Origin: an uncultured Flavobacteriaceae bacterium
GTDB taxonomy: Bacteria > Bacteroidota > Bacteroidia > Flavobacteriales > Flavobacteriaceae
Reading direction: 5' to 3'
Assembly (NCBI GenBank): GCA_943842245.1
Contig: CALTAJ010000002.1
Span: forward strand, 1-64,000
Length of the DNA: 64,000 bases
Shown here: in pieces, positions 1-9,969 of the stretch
Position numbering within the stretch: the first letter of the stretch is position 1
Layout: every line of letters starts with the position of its first letter
Notes under the pieces: model-generated
The model's database searches: none
The model's input: only the letters and a program-made list of their open reading frames with translations
What the model was told of the DNA's origin: nothing
Position numbers and translations under genes: made by a program

Positions 1-1
1 T

Positions 2-46
2 TATGCAATAGCAGGGATTAAGGCAATCCATGCCCTTGATGATTAA
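2..46 (+). CDS. 3' end of an unidentified gene (partial)
   Basis: An open frame enters from the left edge and stops at TAA (44-46), giving the last 14 residues, ending in AIHALDD. It is too short to identify. The composition is plausible for a protein C-terminus, but chance cannot be excluded. The 120 bases after it hold nothing recognisable before the tmRNA terminator. Confidence 0.3.
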   Translation, partial: YAIAGIKAIHALDD

Positions 47-170
47 TATGTTAATAATTGGATATGATTTAATTGGGTAATCCAAAGATAATTAATAAAT
101 AAACAGCTAAATTTATGGTAGTGAAAACAGTGGTTGTTGTCATAAGAAAAGGCAACTCTGCAGGCAACTA

Positions 171-207
171 GAAAAAAGAAGTCCCGAAAACACTGGCTTT
201 CAGGACT
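171..207 (-). terminator. Rho-independent terminator of tmRNA
   Basis: Read on the minus strand, AGTCCTGAAA and TTTTCGGGACT form a hairpin with a short loop and run into a T-rich tract (TCTTTTTTCT). It lies directly downstream of the mature 3' end of the tmRNA. Confidence 0.75.
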
Positions 208-213
208 AAATAG

Positions 214-609
214 TGGAGTCGGCGGGATTCGAACCCGCGTCCAAACAAGCGATCAAAAAGCTTTCTACAAGTTTAGATTTCGTTTAATTTTAGAGTTTGA
301 ACTGACCGAAAACTGCCCATACAAACCTTAGCATCTTTATTGAAAAACACAGACGATGCCCTAGTGTTTCGATGTTGACATTTATGGTGCCTCAATATAG
401 AATCGCCGTCAACAAGGGCTATTCAGAGACATCCAGCTTCCTGGCCTTGCCGGACTTGGCATTAACCTACTATAATTCTGTTAATTATGCAGCTAGAGCG
501 TAGTTATTCTCGCCATTTAAAAATGTGAAAAATGAGATTTACGAGCTGTAATTCAGCGCTCGACTTGCTTACTTTTTCATGCGTCCTGCTGTCAAAACCA
601 GTCGACCCC
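214..609 (-). ncRNA. ssrA: tmRNA (transfer-messenger RNA)
   Basis: On the minus strand the gene begins GGGGTCGACTGGTTTTGACA and ends with a T-arm and acceptor (GGTTCGAATCCCGCCGACTCCA); the two ends pair as an alanyl tRNA-like acceptor stem. The 3' CCA is not encoded (the next bases are CTA). The internal tag reading frame at 485-514 reads GENNYALAA followed by TAA, a Bacteroidota-type proteolysis tag. tmRNA with SmpB releases stalled ribosomes and marks the unfinished protein for Clp-family proteases. Length (about 396 nt) is normal. A TAAATTTG box on the minus strand (635-642) may belong to its promoter, with a 5' leader removed by processing. Confidence 0.97.
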
Positions 610-715
610 ATGAGTTTCAATGAACTTATGATTGCAAATTTACAAATATTAAGCCAAAGAGGTTCTTTTACTTTTTTATTTACACTTTAGCAAGTTAAAG
701 TCAAAGATATACCGC

Positions 716-723
716 TATCTTTG
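716..723 (+). promoter_or_regulatory. -7 element of the typA promoter
   Basis: TATCTTTG matches the Bacteroidota -7 consensus TAnnTTTG and lies 20 bases before the typA start codon. No convincing -33 TTTG is seen at the usual distance, so this is a moderate call. Confidence 0.5.
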
Positions 724-742
724 CAGCGTTTAAAAAAACGCT

Positions 743-2534
743 ATGAAAGCCATCAAAAATATTGCAATTATTGCCCATGTTGATCATGGGAAAACTACCC
801 TTGTTGATAAGATACTTCATCATTGTAACCTTTTCCGATCCAATGAAAGTACTGGAGAACTTATTTTAGATAATAATGATTTAGAGCGTGAACGCGGTAT
901 TACAATTCTTTCTAAAAACGTTGCTGTTGTCTATAAAGATGTTAAGATTAATATCATTGACACTCCTGGTCACGCTGATTTTGGTGGTGAAGTAGAACGA
1001 GTTTTAAACATGGCCGATGGTGTCTTTACTGGTTGACGCTTTTGAAGGACCGATGCCACAAACTAGATTTGTTCTTAAAAAAGCTATTGACCTTAAATTA
1101 AAGCCCATAGTAGTCATCAATAAAGTTGATAAAGAAAACTGTACCCCAGATATGGTGCATGAATCAGTTTTTGATTTGATGTTTGAACTGGGTGCAGATG
1201 AATGGCAGTTGGATTTTCCAACGTTTATGGTTCTGCAAAAAACAATTGGATGAGTACAGACTGGAAAAAACAAACAGATTCTGTTGCTCCACTTTTGGAT
1301 ATGGTTCTTGAGCATGTTCCTAGTCCTGAAATTGGAGAAGGAAATACTCAAATGCTAATCACTTCGTTGGACTTTTCGTCTTTTACTGGTAGAATTGCAA
1401 TTGGTAGACTTCAAAGAGGTCAACTAATTCAGGATGAAAGTTAATTTAATAAAGCGAGACGGTTCTAAAATCCCATCGCGAATTAAAGAATTAAATCTTT
1501 TTGATGGCTTAGGGCGTAAAAAAGTAGATAATGTTCAGCCAGGAGATCTTTGTGCTGTAATTGGTCTTGAAGATTTTGAAATTGGTGATACTATTGCTGA
1601 TTTTGATGATCCTGAAGCTTTACCAACTATTGCAATTGATGAGCCTACTATGAGTATGCTTTTTACAATAAATGATTCTCCTTTTTTTGGTAAGGAAGGT
1701 AGGTTTGTGACTTCTCGTCATATTCGAGAACGTCTTGAAAAAGAGCTTGAAAAAAACTTAGCGATGCGCCTTGAAACAACAGATAGTTCAGATAAGTTTA
1801 TAGTTTTTGGCCGTGGAGTTCTTCATCTTTCTGTTCTTATTGAAACAATGAGAAGAGAGGGTTACGAACTTCAAATTGGTCAACCTCAAGTAATTATAAA
1901 AGAAATTGATGGAGTTAAAATGGAACCTATTGAGGAACTAACTATCGATCTACCTGAAGATGTCTCTGGAAAAGCAATCGAAATGGTAAGCCTTAGGAAA
2001 GGGGAGATGCTCGCTATGAATCCAAAGGGAAATCGTATGGTTTGTGAATTTAAAATTCCTTCTCGAGGCATCATTGGACTTAGAAATCAGCTTTTGACAG
2101 CGACTGCAGGAGAGGCAATCATGAATCATCGTTTTATTGAATTTAGCCCCTACAGAGGAGAAATTGCTGGTAGGGTAAATGGTTCTTTAATTTCCATGGA
2201 AAAAGGCTCAGCAATACCTTATTCTTTAGATAAGCTTCAGGAACGCGGTAAATTTTTTGTTGCCCCTAATGAAGCAATTTACACTGGTCAGGTCATAGGC
2301 GAAAACACAAGACAAGACGATATGGTTGTTAATGTAACCAAAACAAAGAAATTATCAAATGTACGTGCAGCTGGATCTGATGATAAAGTTAAACTTGCAC
2401 CACCAATTAAGTTTTCATTAGAAGAAGCCCTTGAGTACATTCAGAAAGATGAATATGTAGAGGTAACTCCAAACTCCTTGAGACTTCGAAAAACTCTATT
2501 AGATGAAAATGATAGAAAGCGTCAAAAAACTTAA
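743..2534 (+). pseudogene. typA: GTPase BipA/TypA, broken by three frameshifts
   Basis: This encodes the ribosome-associated translational GTPase BipA/TypA, used in stress and cold growth and in ribosome assembly. Recognisable parts are G1 ([10 protein letters not shown], residues about 11-20), G2 region RERGITI, G3 DTPGH, G4 NKVD, then the EF-G-like domains and the BipA-specific C-terminal domain (GSAIPYSLDKLQERGKFFV region). The frame changes three times: near 1020-1034 ([12 protein letters not shown] is split), near 1221 ([12 protein letters not shown] is split) and near 1437 (QDEKVNLIKRDG is split). Family comparison implies losses of 2, 1 and 2 bases; restoring those five gives exactly 598 residues, the usual length. 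The protein sequence is otherwise well conserved, so sequencing error or very recent mutation is more likely than old decay. Confidence 0.9.
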
Positions 2535-2535
2535 T

Positions 2536-3204
2536 TTATTTTTTAGCTACTACTTCATTTAAACTACCTTGACTACATTGGTAAATTTTACCTGGAAACT
2601 TTACGATCATATTGTAGTCATGAGTTGCCATTATTAAGCTTATTCCCCCTTTATGCAGTTTACTAAATAGCTGCATAATTTCATTACTAGTCTCAGGATC
2701 TAGGTTTCCAGTTGGCTCATCTGCAATTATTAGTTCGGGATGATTTAGAAGTGCTCTAGCTATTGCAACTCTTTGCTGTTCACCTCCAGATAATTCAAAA
2801 GGATATTTTTTATCATTAGAAGTGACGTTAACCATCTCTAAAACTTCAGCTACACGTTGGTTAATTTTATTTTTTTCTTTCCATCCTGTTGCTTTAAGTA
2901 CGAATGAAAGATTATCAAAAATTGTTCGATCAGTTAAGAGTTTAAAATCTTGAAAAACAACACCTAATTTCCTTCTAAGTTTTGGAATTTGGTTATCTTT
3001 TAATTTATTTAAATCAAAGCCAACAATAGACCCGTATCCAGATTTAAGTGGTAAGTCACCATATAGAACTTTAAGAAGGCTGCTTTTACCAGTACCAGTT
3101 TTTCCTATAAGAAAAACTAGCTCACCTGAATCAACATTGAAATTAATGTCAGAAAATATAATATTATTTTCATTTACAATTGTAGCATTATTTAAGCTTA
3201 CCAT
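2536..3204 (-). CDS. ftsE: FtsE-like cell-division ABC transporter ATPase
   Basis: A 222-residue single-domain ABC ATPase. Visible are Walker A GKTGTGKSS (residues about 34-42), the Q-loop region VVFQDFKLL, signature LSGGEQQRVAIARAL, Walker B with DEPTGNLD, and the switch His in ATHD. FtsE works with the membrane protein FtsX at the septum to activate peptidoglycan hydrolases. FtsX is not next door here, as is common in flavobacteria. The start is placed at the ATG at 3204; a TTG three codons upstream is less likely. It ends 1 base after the convergent typA. LolD-type lipoprotein-export ATPases are close relatives, so the exact role is inferred. Confidence 0.85.
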   Translation of the reverse strand: MVSLNNATIVNENNIIFSDINFNVDSGELVFLIGKTGTGKSSLLKVLYGDLPLKSGYGSIVGFDLNKLKDNQIPKLRRKLGVVFQDFKLLTDRTIFDNLSFVLKATGWKEKNKINQRVAEVLEMVNVTSNDKKYPFELSGGEQQRVAIARALLNHPELIIADEPTGNLDPETSNEIMQLFSKLHKGGISLIMATHDYNMIVKFPGKIYQCSQGSLNEVVAKK

Positions 3205-3340
3205 AAAAATCAACTCTATTAAGATATCTTATAAAGGTATATTTTTTTTGTACTAGTCTTTATTATTTTGTTGATAAAATATACGTTTCAAGAAAGAATA
3301 ACGTTTATTAATATATGGGAATAAATTACCTTTAAAAATC

Positions 3341-6300
3341 ATGGTTAAGAGTTTGAAATCTTTATTTTATTTTTGGATAGGAACACTCTTTATTCCTTTC
3401 TTACTTCAGAGTCAAATTTATAATAATTCAAAAAAAACTGAACTTTCAGATCATTTATTTGGCTTAGATTATTTTCCAGCTTCCTGGCAGGCAAGTGTCT
3501 TTGAGGAAGAATTTTATTCTCCTAAATTTTATAAAGAAAATGTTCAGTTTAATAAGCTCTCAAATGCTTTACTGCTAAACTATTCAGGAACTGAAAAAAT
3601 GTTGAGTCAATTTAAAGAAGACTATCCTAATTCAATTTCAACAAAAACAATTGATTTAGATGTAGCCAATTATTATTTTAAAAATGAAAAGTATAGATAC
3701 GCCCTTAAATGGTTTAATCGAATTTCTGACAATAAAGTTCCAAAAAATGACTTAGCTAGATATAATTTTAACAAAGGATACACCCTGTTTTCATCAAAAA
3801 ATTATAAAAAAGCTAGACCGTATTTAGAAAAGATTAAAAACGATTCTAAATATGAATCTGATGCACATTATTATTTAGGACACATTGCTTATCAGTTAGA
3901 GGATTTTGACAGTGCAATTAAATCTTTTGGGAATATTTCAAATCCATCTCAAAAAGAAAATCTAAATTATTTTCAAGCTGACATTAATTTTCGTTTAGGG
4001 CGTTTTGAACAAGCTATAGAGCTGGCAAATAAAGCAATGATAGATGCAAACAGTACCGAAAGTTCAGAGCTTTCAAAAATCATAGGCGAAAGCTATTTTA
4101 ATATTAAGTCTTATTCAAAAGCAGTTCCATTTTTAGAAGCCTATGAAGGTAAAAAGGGAACTCTTGATAACAATGATTATTACCAATTAGGTTATGCTTA
4201 TTTCAAACAAAACAATTTTGATAAAGCAATTTCTCAATTCAATAAAATTGTTGGGAAAAAAAATGCTCTTTCTCAAAATGCTTATTACTCTCTTGCAGAA
4301 TGTTATATACAAACAAATCAGAAAGTAGCAGCATTAAATGCTTTTAAAAGTGCTTCGGAAATGGATTTTAATTCTGTTATTAAAGAAGATGCTTTTTTAA
4401 ATTACGCAAAACTTAGTTATGATATAGGAAACCCCTATGAAGATCCTCCCAAAGTTTTACTAGCCTTTTTAGAGGCTTACCCTAAGAACGATAAGGTTGA
4501 ACTTGTTGGGGAACTTTTAATTAATTCATACACAAAAAGTGGAAATTATATAGCAGCGCTTGAAATACTTGAAAATAAAAAAGGTTATAAAAACAATGAA
4601 ACCCTTCAAAGAGTATTAATATTAGCCGGGATTAAACAGTTTAATAATGGACGTTTTTTAAAAGCCAGCAATTTCTTTAAAAGCGGCTTGAAAGTTCGTG
4701 AAAACAAGACCTTGGAAGCGTTTTGTTTATATTGGTATGGACGCTCTGAATATGAGCGTAACAAATTTGACGAAGCTTTAGATTTGTTTAAAGAGCTTAG
4801 TAAACATTCTCATAAGAAGAATGTTGTTTCGCTATATAGGTTGAATTACGACATAGGCTATGTTTATTTTAAGTTGGGGGAATATCAATATGCTCTTCAA
4901 TCGTTCGAGGCTTTTAATCAATACAATAATGGCTTGGATCAATCCTACCATCGTGATACTTATTTGAGAATTGGGGATTGTCAGTTTGCTTTAAGAAATT
5001 ATTGGACTGCAATGGAAAATTATAATACCTCTATTTTAATAAACCCCAAAAAGGGAGGCTACGCTACTTTTCAAAAAGCAATTAGTTATGGTTTTGTAGA
5101 ACGTAATTCAAAAAAAATAGAGGCATTATCAAAATTTATTATCACATATCCTAAAAATGAATTATTAGATGATGCACTTTTTGAGTTAGCTTCAGCTTAT
5201 AATCGAGAAGAAGAAAATGAAAAAGCAATCGCGACATATGATAAACTTATTACTATATTTCAAACGAGTCCTTTTTTAGCTAAATCAGCTTTAAATAAAG
5301 GATTAATATTATACAATCTGGAAAAGTATGATTTAGCGAAATCCATATTACAAAAAGTTGCTATTAAATATAATAAATATGCTGTTGGAGAACAAGCAGT
5401 TAGAACACTAAAAGAGATAGCTATTGATCAAGGTAGTGTTTCATCTTTTGTTCAATGGACAAAGGATCAAAACCTAGATACATTTACAGACGTAGAGTTA
5501 GAAAAAACAACATTTACTGCAGCTGAACGTCGTTTTTTGGAAGGCAATATTAATTCGGCTTTAAAGCTTTTTGAAGAATATTTTGAAGTTTACCCTCAGG
5601 GATCATTTAGTAAGGTTGTTTCATATTATTTAGCGGAAATATACTTTGAAAAGGAACGTTTTGATGATGCTTTAATCGCATATCAAAATCTAGTCCAAGG
5701 AAGTGTATCTAGTTATACAGAAAAAGCATTAACTCGAATTATTTTACTTCTTAAAAATAATGATCAACAAATTAGAGCGATACCTTATATGGAAAGGTTA
5801 ATTCAGATTTCATCTTTTAAAGAAAATAAACGATTTGCTATCTTAAATTTAATGCACGCTTATTATTTTAATGAGCAATACGAAAAGACTGTAGACATAA
5901 CAGAACAAGCTTTAGCATTACCTAATATAACAGAAAACATTAAATGGGACGCATTAAAACTTAATGCTCGTTCATCTTTGTATCTTTTGGATAGTCTTAA
6001 AGCTAGAGAATCATACAGATTGCTTGAAAATTCTTCTGAAAAATTAATTGCTGCTGAAGCAATGTACCATAGAGCTTATGATCTATATCGTAAAAAGGCA
6101 TATTCTGAGTCAAACCGTTTAATCGCTAAAATTGCTGAAAATTCTGGACAAGCCAAACAGTGGAATCCAAAAGCATTACTGTTACTTGCAAAAAATTATT
6201 ATGCTTTAGAGGATCCGTTTCAAGCGATTTTTGTCTTGGAATCTTTAATAAAAAATTTCGAAGCGTATCCAGAGCCAATTAAAGAGGCTAGGAATTTATT

Positions 6301-6367
6301 GTTAAAATACCAGAAATCTATAGCAAAAGAAAATCGTTCAATTGATAATGATGATGGCAATGGATAG
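3341..6367 (+). CDS. large exported tetratricopeptide-repeat protein
   Basis: A 1008-residue protein with an N-terminal hydrophobic segment (residues about 8-24) consistent with a signal peptide, followed by many TPR-like helical repeats across almost the whole length (for example YFKLGEYQYALQSFEAF and YFEKERFDDALIAYQNL). TPR arrays are protein-protein scaffolds. Flavobacteria commonly carry such a giant periplasmic TPR protein upstream of an outer-membrane barrel gene, as here. The stop codon overlaps the start of the next gene by 8 bases, indicating co-translation. Specific function is unknown. Confidence 0.85.
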   Translation: MVKSLKSLFYFWIGTLFIPFLLQSQIYNNSKKTELSDHLFGLDYFPASWQASVFEEEFYSPKFYKENVQFNKLSNALLLNYSGTEKMLSQFKEDYPNSISTKTIDLDVANYYFKNEKYRYALKWFNRISDNKVPKNDLARYNFNKGYTLFSSKNYKKARPYLEKIKNDSKYESDAHYYLGHIAYQLEDFDSAIKSFGNISNPSQKENLNYFQADINFRLGRFEQAIELANKAMIDANSTESSELSKIIGESYFNIKSYSKAVPFLEAYEGKKGTLDNNDYYQLGYAYFKQNNFDKAISQFNKIVGKKNALSQNAYYSLAECYIQTNQKVAALNAFKSASEMDFNSVIKEDAFLNYAKLSYDIGNPYEDPPKVLLAFLEAYPKNDKVELVGELLINSYTKSGNYIAALEILENKKGYKNNETLQRVLILAGIKQFNNGRFLKASNFFKSGLKVRENKTLEAFCLYWYGRSEYERNKFDEALDLFKELSKHSHKKNVVSLYRLNYDIGYVYFKLGEYQYALQSFEAFNQYNNGLDQSYHRDTYLRIGDCQFALRNYWTAMENYNTSILINPKKGGYATFQKAISYGFVERNSKKIEALSKFIITYPKNELLDDALFELASAYNREEENEKAIATYDKLITIFQTSPFLAKSALNKGLILYNLEKYDLAKSILQKVAIKYNKYAVGEQAVRTLKEIAIDQGSVSSFVQWTKDQNLDTFTDVELEKTTFTAAERRFLEGNINSALKLFEEYFEVYPQGSFSKVVSYYLAEIYFEKERFDDALIAYQNLVQGSVSSYTEKALTRIILLLKNNDQQIRAIPYMERLIQISSFKENKRFAILNLMHAYYFNEQYEKTVDITEQALALPNITENIKWDALKLNARSSLYLLDSLKARESYRLLENSSEKLIAAEAMYHRAYDLYRKKAYSESNRLIAKIAENSGQAKQWNPKALLLLAKNYYALEDPFQAIFVLESLIKNFEAYPEPIKEARNLLLKYQKSIAKENRSIDNDDGNG

Positions 6368-8105
6368 GATAATATTTTACTCTTTAATAATATTTCTTTC
6401 TGCAACAAATATTTTTGCTCAAAAAAATAAAAATACTACCACTATTGGCACTCAAGAGGTACTTGTGGTAAAATCTTATACCCCAGATTTGTCAGATGCA
6501 TTTAAAATAAAAAATCCAGCTAATCTTCCAGATACTATTAAAACAATTAACAAGGAGCTTGAATACAAAATTAAATCAGTTTCTGTAGTTTCTACATTTC
6601 AACCTAACAAAGCGTCACCATTAAAGTTACAGCAAAGGTCATCGTCAACACCTTTTAATACTTTTTTTAGTGGAGCTTTGGGGAACAAAAATCAATTATA
6701 TTTAAATATTTCAAGTGTTATAGAGGTCGACAGAACCCAGCGTTTTGGTATGCAATTATATAGAGACGGCTTTGGAGGTAATTTAAAAAATACTCTTTTA
6801 AAAAGTAATCAAAATCACAGCCGCTTTGGCTTGCATCACAACCTACGCAGTAACGAATATAATGCGAATACTCAGATTCAGATTACTACAAATCGTAATA
6901 ACTATTTTGGCCTTTATGACACCAGTTGGGATAATTTATTAATCAATACTTTGGATCCTGAAATTAAAAGAAGCTTTTTTAAACTGAAGTCCCACTGGAA
7001 TTGGTATGATTCTCTTTTACGTAGTATTACCTTCCAGGCTAATGTAAATTCTGATAACTATGATACTTCTGAGCAGCAATTAGCCTTGCAAGCAGATTTA
7101 GAGACGGGTTTAGGTCAAGGAAATATAAAATCAGAAGTTAAAGTTCAAGGTTTTAAAACCCGATTTGATTCTTCTTTTTTTGAAAATATTGAAGAGGAAT
7201 ACATCCAGGGCCTTGGAGCTGTGGATATTTTTTGGAAAAATAATCGTGATGATCTTAAATTGAAAATCGGAGCAGGTATAACATATCTTGTTGGTGTAAA
7301 TAATGTTTCAAGCTCATTATTGTACTATCCCAAATTAGAAATATCTTATCTGAAATTAGGAAATGAAGTTAGTCCTTATTTTATAGCTGATGGTGGAGTA
7401 CATCAAAATACATACAAAATTCTAACAGAATTAAATCCCTATTTAGCACCTTCTACAAAATTAAGACCAACTTTCAACAAATTCAATACTACTTTTGGAA
7501 TTAGAACAAGTTTGGCTTCTGTTTTAAATTTTGATTTGGGGTTTATTTTTGATCAAGTTGAAAACTTTAGCTATTTTGAGCGACTTCCTTATGATAGTCA
7601 AAATCAAAATGACGGTTATCGTTTTTCTAATTCCTATCAAAATCAATATATAAATACTGATATTTATAGCCTTAAGGTTTCAGTTCGAATTGATTTAGCA
7701 AAAAATAATTTTGTTCGTTTTGAAACAAGTTACAGATTTTTTGACTTAGATAAGGATCAAAATTTGTGGAATATTCCATCTTTAGAAATGAATTGGGAGA
7801 GTCAATTTAAATGGAATGATCGTTTTCTTTTTTCTTTGAACGGAAATCTTTTTGGGGATCGAAAAGCAGCACTTCAGCCAATTTTTTTGAATCAAGATAT
7901 TAATAGTGCTCAAATTACCTCAGAAAACCTTCCTATTTTCATTACAACAACAGCTCATATGACTTACAAAATTGCAAATCAATTTGATGTTTTTATAAAA
8001 GGACGTTATAACACTCAAGGCATCCATGGAAGATGGGCATTTTATCCTGAACCTCCCTTTCTTTTGCTTACTGGAGTTACATACAAGTTTGATTTTCAAT
8101 ACTGA
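6360..8105 (+). CDS. outer-membrane beta-barrel protein (TonB-receptor-like), partner of the TPR protein
   Basis: A 581-residue protein with a signal peptide (MDRIIFYSLIIFLSATNIFAQ, cleavage after AQ), then a conserved segment around TIGTQEVLVVKSYTPDLSDA, then long alternating aromatic/polar strands ending in a terminal aromatic residue (FDFQY), typical of outer-membrane barrels. Several ATG codons lie at 6348-6360; the one at 6360 gives the best signal peptide and overlaps the upstream stop. No TonB box or full plug domain is evident, so substrate uptake is not claimed. Tight coupling to the TPR gene suggests an envelope complex. Confidence 0.75.
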   Translation: MDRIIFYSLIIFLSATNIFAQKNKNTTTIGTQEVLVVKSYTPDLSDAFKIKNPANLPDTIKTINKELEYKIKSVSVVSTFQPNKASPLKLQQRSSSTPFNTFFSGALGNKNQLYLNISSVIEVDRTQRFGMQLYRDGFGGNLKNTLLKSNQNHSRFGLHHNLRSNEYNANTQIQITTNRNNYFGLYDTSWDNLLINTLDPEIKRSFFKLKSHWNWYDSLLRSITFQANVNSDNYDTSEQQLALQADLETGLGQGNIKSEVKVQGFKTRFDSSFFENIEEEYIQGLGAVDIFWKNNRDDLKLKIGAGITYLVGVNNVSSSLLYYPKLEISYLKLGNEVSPYFIADGGVHQNTYKILTELNPYLAPSTKLRPTFNKFNTTFGIRTSLASVLNFDLGFIFDQVENFSYFERLPYDSQNQNDGYRFSNSYQNQYINTDIYSLKVSVRIDLAKNNFVRFETSYRFFDLDKDQNLWNIPSLEMNWESQFKWNDRFLFSLNGNLFGDRKAALQPIFLNQDINSAQITSENLPIFITTTAHMTYKIANQFDVFIKGRYNTQGIHGRWAFYPEPPFLLLTGVTYKFDFQY

Positions 8106-8133
8106 AAGAATCTACTTTCTAAACTTTAACATT

Positions 8134-8166
8134 TTTGTGCAAGCCAAAATGAATTTCATACATTTG
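8134..8166 (+). promoter_or_regulatory. Bacteroidota-type promoter of the amidohydrolase gene
   Basis: TTTG at 8134-8137 and TACATTTG at 8159-8166 are separated by 21 bases, matching the -33/-7 pair of the Bacteroidota housekeeping sigma factor. The start codon follows 17 bases later. Confidence 0.7.
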
Positions 8167-8183
8167 CAAATGAAATTTTTGAT

Positions 8184-9815
8184 ATGATTAAAAATATTTA
8201 TTTAGTAGTTTTTATAACAATTGTATTGACTTCTTGCCAAAATAAAGTTGATTTAATTGTTCATAATGCTACCGTTTATGCCCTAGGTGATGTAGCAGGA
8301 AAAACAACTGCTTTTGTAGTTGATAACGGAAAGTTTATTGCAGTGGGCGGTGAAGAGCTTGTTAATGACTATGTGGCCAAGAGAGTTTTGGACCTTCAAA
8401 AACTTCCTGTTTATCCAGGTTTTATTGATTCACATTGTCATTTCCTTAAATTAGGCCTTAGCCTCCAACAGGTCGACCTCAAAGGAACAAGAAGTTTTAA
8501 AGAGGTAATTAATCGTGTTATACACTTCTCAAAAAATAATGAACTTAATGCCATTTTAGGTCGAGGCTGGGATCAAAACGATTGGAAAGATAAATCTCTT
8601 CCAAACAAATTAGTTCTAGATTCCTTATTTCCAGATATACCCGTTGCTCTTAGACGTATTGATGGACATGCCCTTTTAGTGAATCAAAAAGCACTTGATT
8701 TAGCTGGGATAAACAATGAAACTTTTTTGGATGGAGGAACTATAATCAAGGAAAATGGTAAGTTAACTGGCGTTTTAGTTGATGCCCCAACCTCATTAGT
8801 TACAGCAATTCTCCCTGTACCGACTGTTCAAGAAAAAACAAAAGCATTAAAAGATGCTGCAGCAATTGCTTTTGAAAATGGCCTTACAACTGTTTCTGTA
8901 GCGGGAATTGATAAGGATGATATTTATTTAATAGACAGCTTGCAAAAAGTTGGTGAATTAGACATACGAGTTTATGCTATGATTTCCAATACCAAAGAAA
9001 ATATGGATCACTTTTTGTCAACAGGCCCTATTAGAACTGATAAGTTAAACGTTCGTTCTTTTAAAGTTTATGCTGACGGTGCATTAGGTTCACGTGGAGC
9101 AGCATTAAAAAAACCTTATTCAGATTTAAAATCTCACAAAGGTGAATTTATTACACCAAAAGATTCTCTTGAAAAATTAGCATATATGCTCGCTACAACT
9201 CCTTTTCAAATGAATACTCATGCTATAGGAGACGATGCAAATCGTGTGATTTTAGAAGCTTACAATAAAGCTTTGGTATTTTCTGATGACCCAAGATGGA
9301 GGGTAGAACATGCACAAATTATTGATACTGCAGATATAGCTCTTTTTAATCAAAAAATTATTCCATCAGTTCAGCCAACTCATGCTACAAGTGACATGTA
9401 TTGGGCTGAAGAAAGACTTGGTACTGACCGACTTCAAGGAGCTTATGCATATAAGTCACTTTTGGAAATGTCAGGAAGGATTTCCTTGGGAACTGATTTT
9501 CCAGTTGAAGAAGTTAGCCCTATAGAAACCTTTTTCGCAGCAGTTGCAAGACAGGATAAAGATTTATACCCTGAAGGGGGTTATCTTTCCAAAAATAAAC
9601 TTTCTAGAATAGATGCTTTAAGAGGAATGACTCAATGGGGAGCATACGCAAGCTTTGAGGAAAATCAAAAAGGATCGATTGAAGTTGGAAAAGTAGCTGA
9701 TTTTGTGATTCTTGATCGAGATATTATTACTGTAAAGGAAAGTAGTGTTTTAAAAGCCAGAATAGTCGCTACTTTACTTGATGGAAATATTGTTTACAGT
9801 AACCGAATCAATTAA
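8184..9815 (+). CDS. exported amidohydrolase lipoprotein (YtcJ-like family)
   Basis: A 543-residue protein with a lipoprotein signal (lipobox ending at Cys18, LTSC) and an amidohydrolase/urease-fold metal-dependent hydrolase. Motifs are the metal-binding SHCH (about 83-86), a conserved ADGALGSRGA segment, NTHAIGD and RVEHAQ histidines in the barrel, and GTDFPVE near the C-terminal metal site. This composition matches the YtcJ / amidohydrolase-3 group; the substrate is unknown. It has its own promoter and is not tightly linked to its neighbours. Confidence 0.85.
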   Translation: MIKNIYLVVFITIVLTSCQNKVDLIVHNATVYALGDVAGKTTAFVVDNGKFIAVGGEELVNDYVAKRVLDLQKLPVYPGFIDSHCHFLKLGLSLQQVDLKGTRSFKEVINRVIHFSKNNELNAILGRGWDQNDWKDKSLPNKLVLDSLFPDIPVALRRIDGHALLVNQKALDLAGINNETFLDGGTIIKENGKLTGVLVDAPTSLVTAILPVPTVQEKTKALKDAAAIAFENGLTTVSVAGIDKDDIYLIDSLQKVGELDIRVYAMISNTKENMDHFLSTGPIRTDKLNVRSFKVYADGALGSRGAALKKPYSDLKSHKGEFITPKDSLEKLAYMLATTPFQMNTHAIGDDANRVILEAYNKALVFSDDPRWRVEHAQIIDTADIALFNQKIIPSVQPTHATSDMYWAEERLGTDRLQGAYAYKSLLEMSGRISLGTDFPVEEVSPIETFFAAVARQDKDLYPEGGYLSKNKLSRIDALRGMTQWGAYASFEENQKGSIEVGKVADFVILDRDIITVKESSVLKARIVATLLDGNIVYSNRIN

Positions 9816-9945
9816 GTAAAATTAAAATTATTCACATTTTTACTCTGCCAATCTTTTAAAGTTAATTTTTTATATAAATATAAATTTATTGATTAATAAT
9901 ATAAATCATATTTCATTTTAAAGTATATAAAATAAATAAATATCT

Positions 9946-9953
9946 TATTTTTG
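9946..9953 (+). promoter_or_regulatory. -7 element of the asnB promoter
   Basis: TATTTTTG matches TAnnTTTG and is 16 bases before the asnB start, in an AT-rich intergenic region. A good -33 box was not seen. Confidence 0.5.
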
Positions 9954-9969
9954 ATGAAATTTAAATATT

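Noticed and set aside
1004-1351. Minus-strand 115-codon frame opposite typA
   Set aside because: It is the antisense of conserved typA codons and shows no start context or family pattern.
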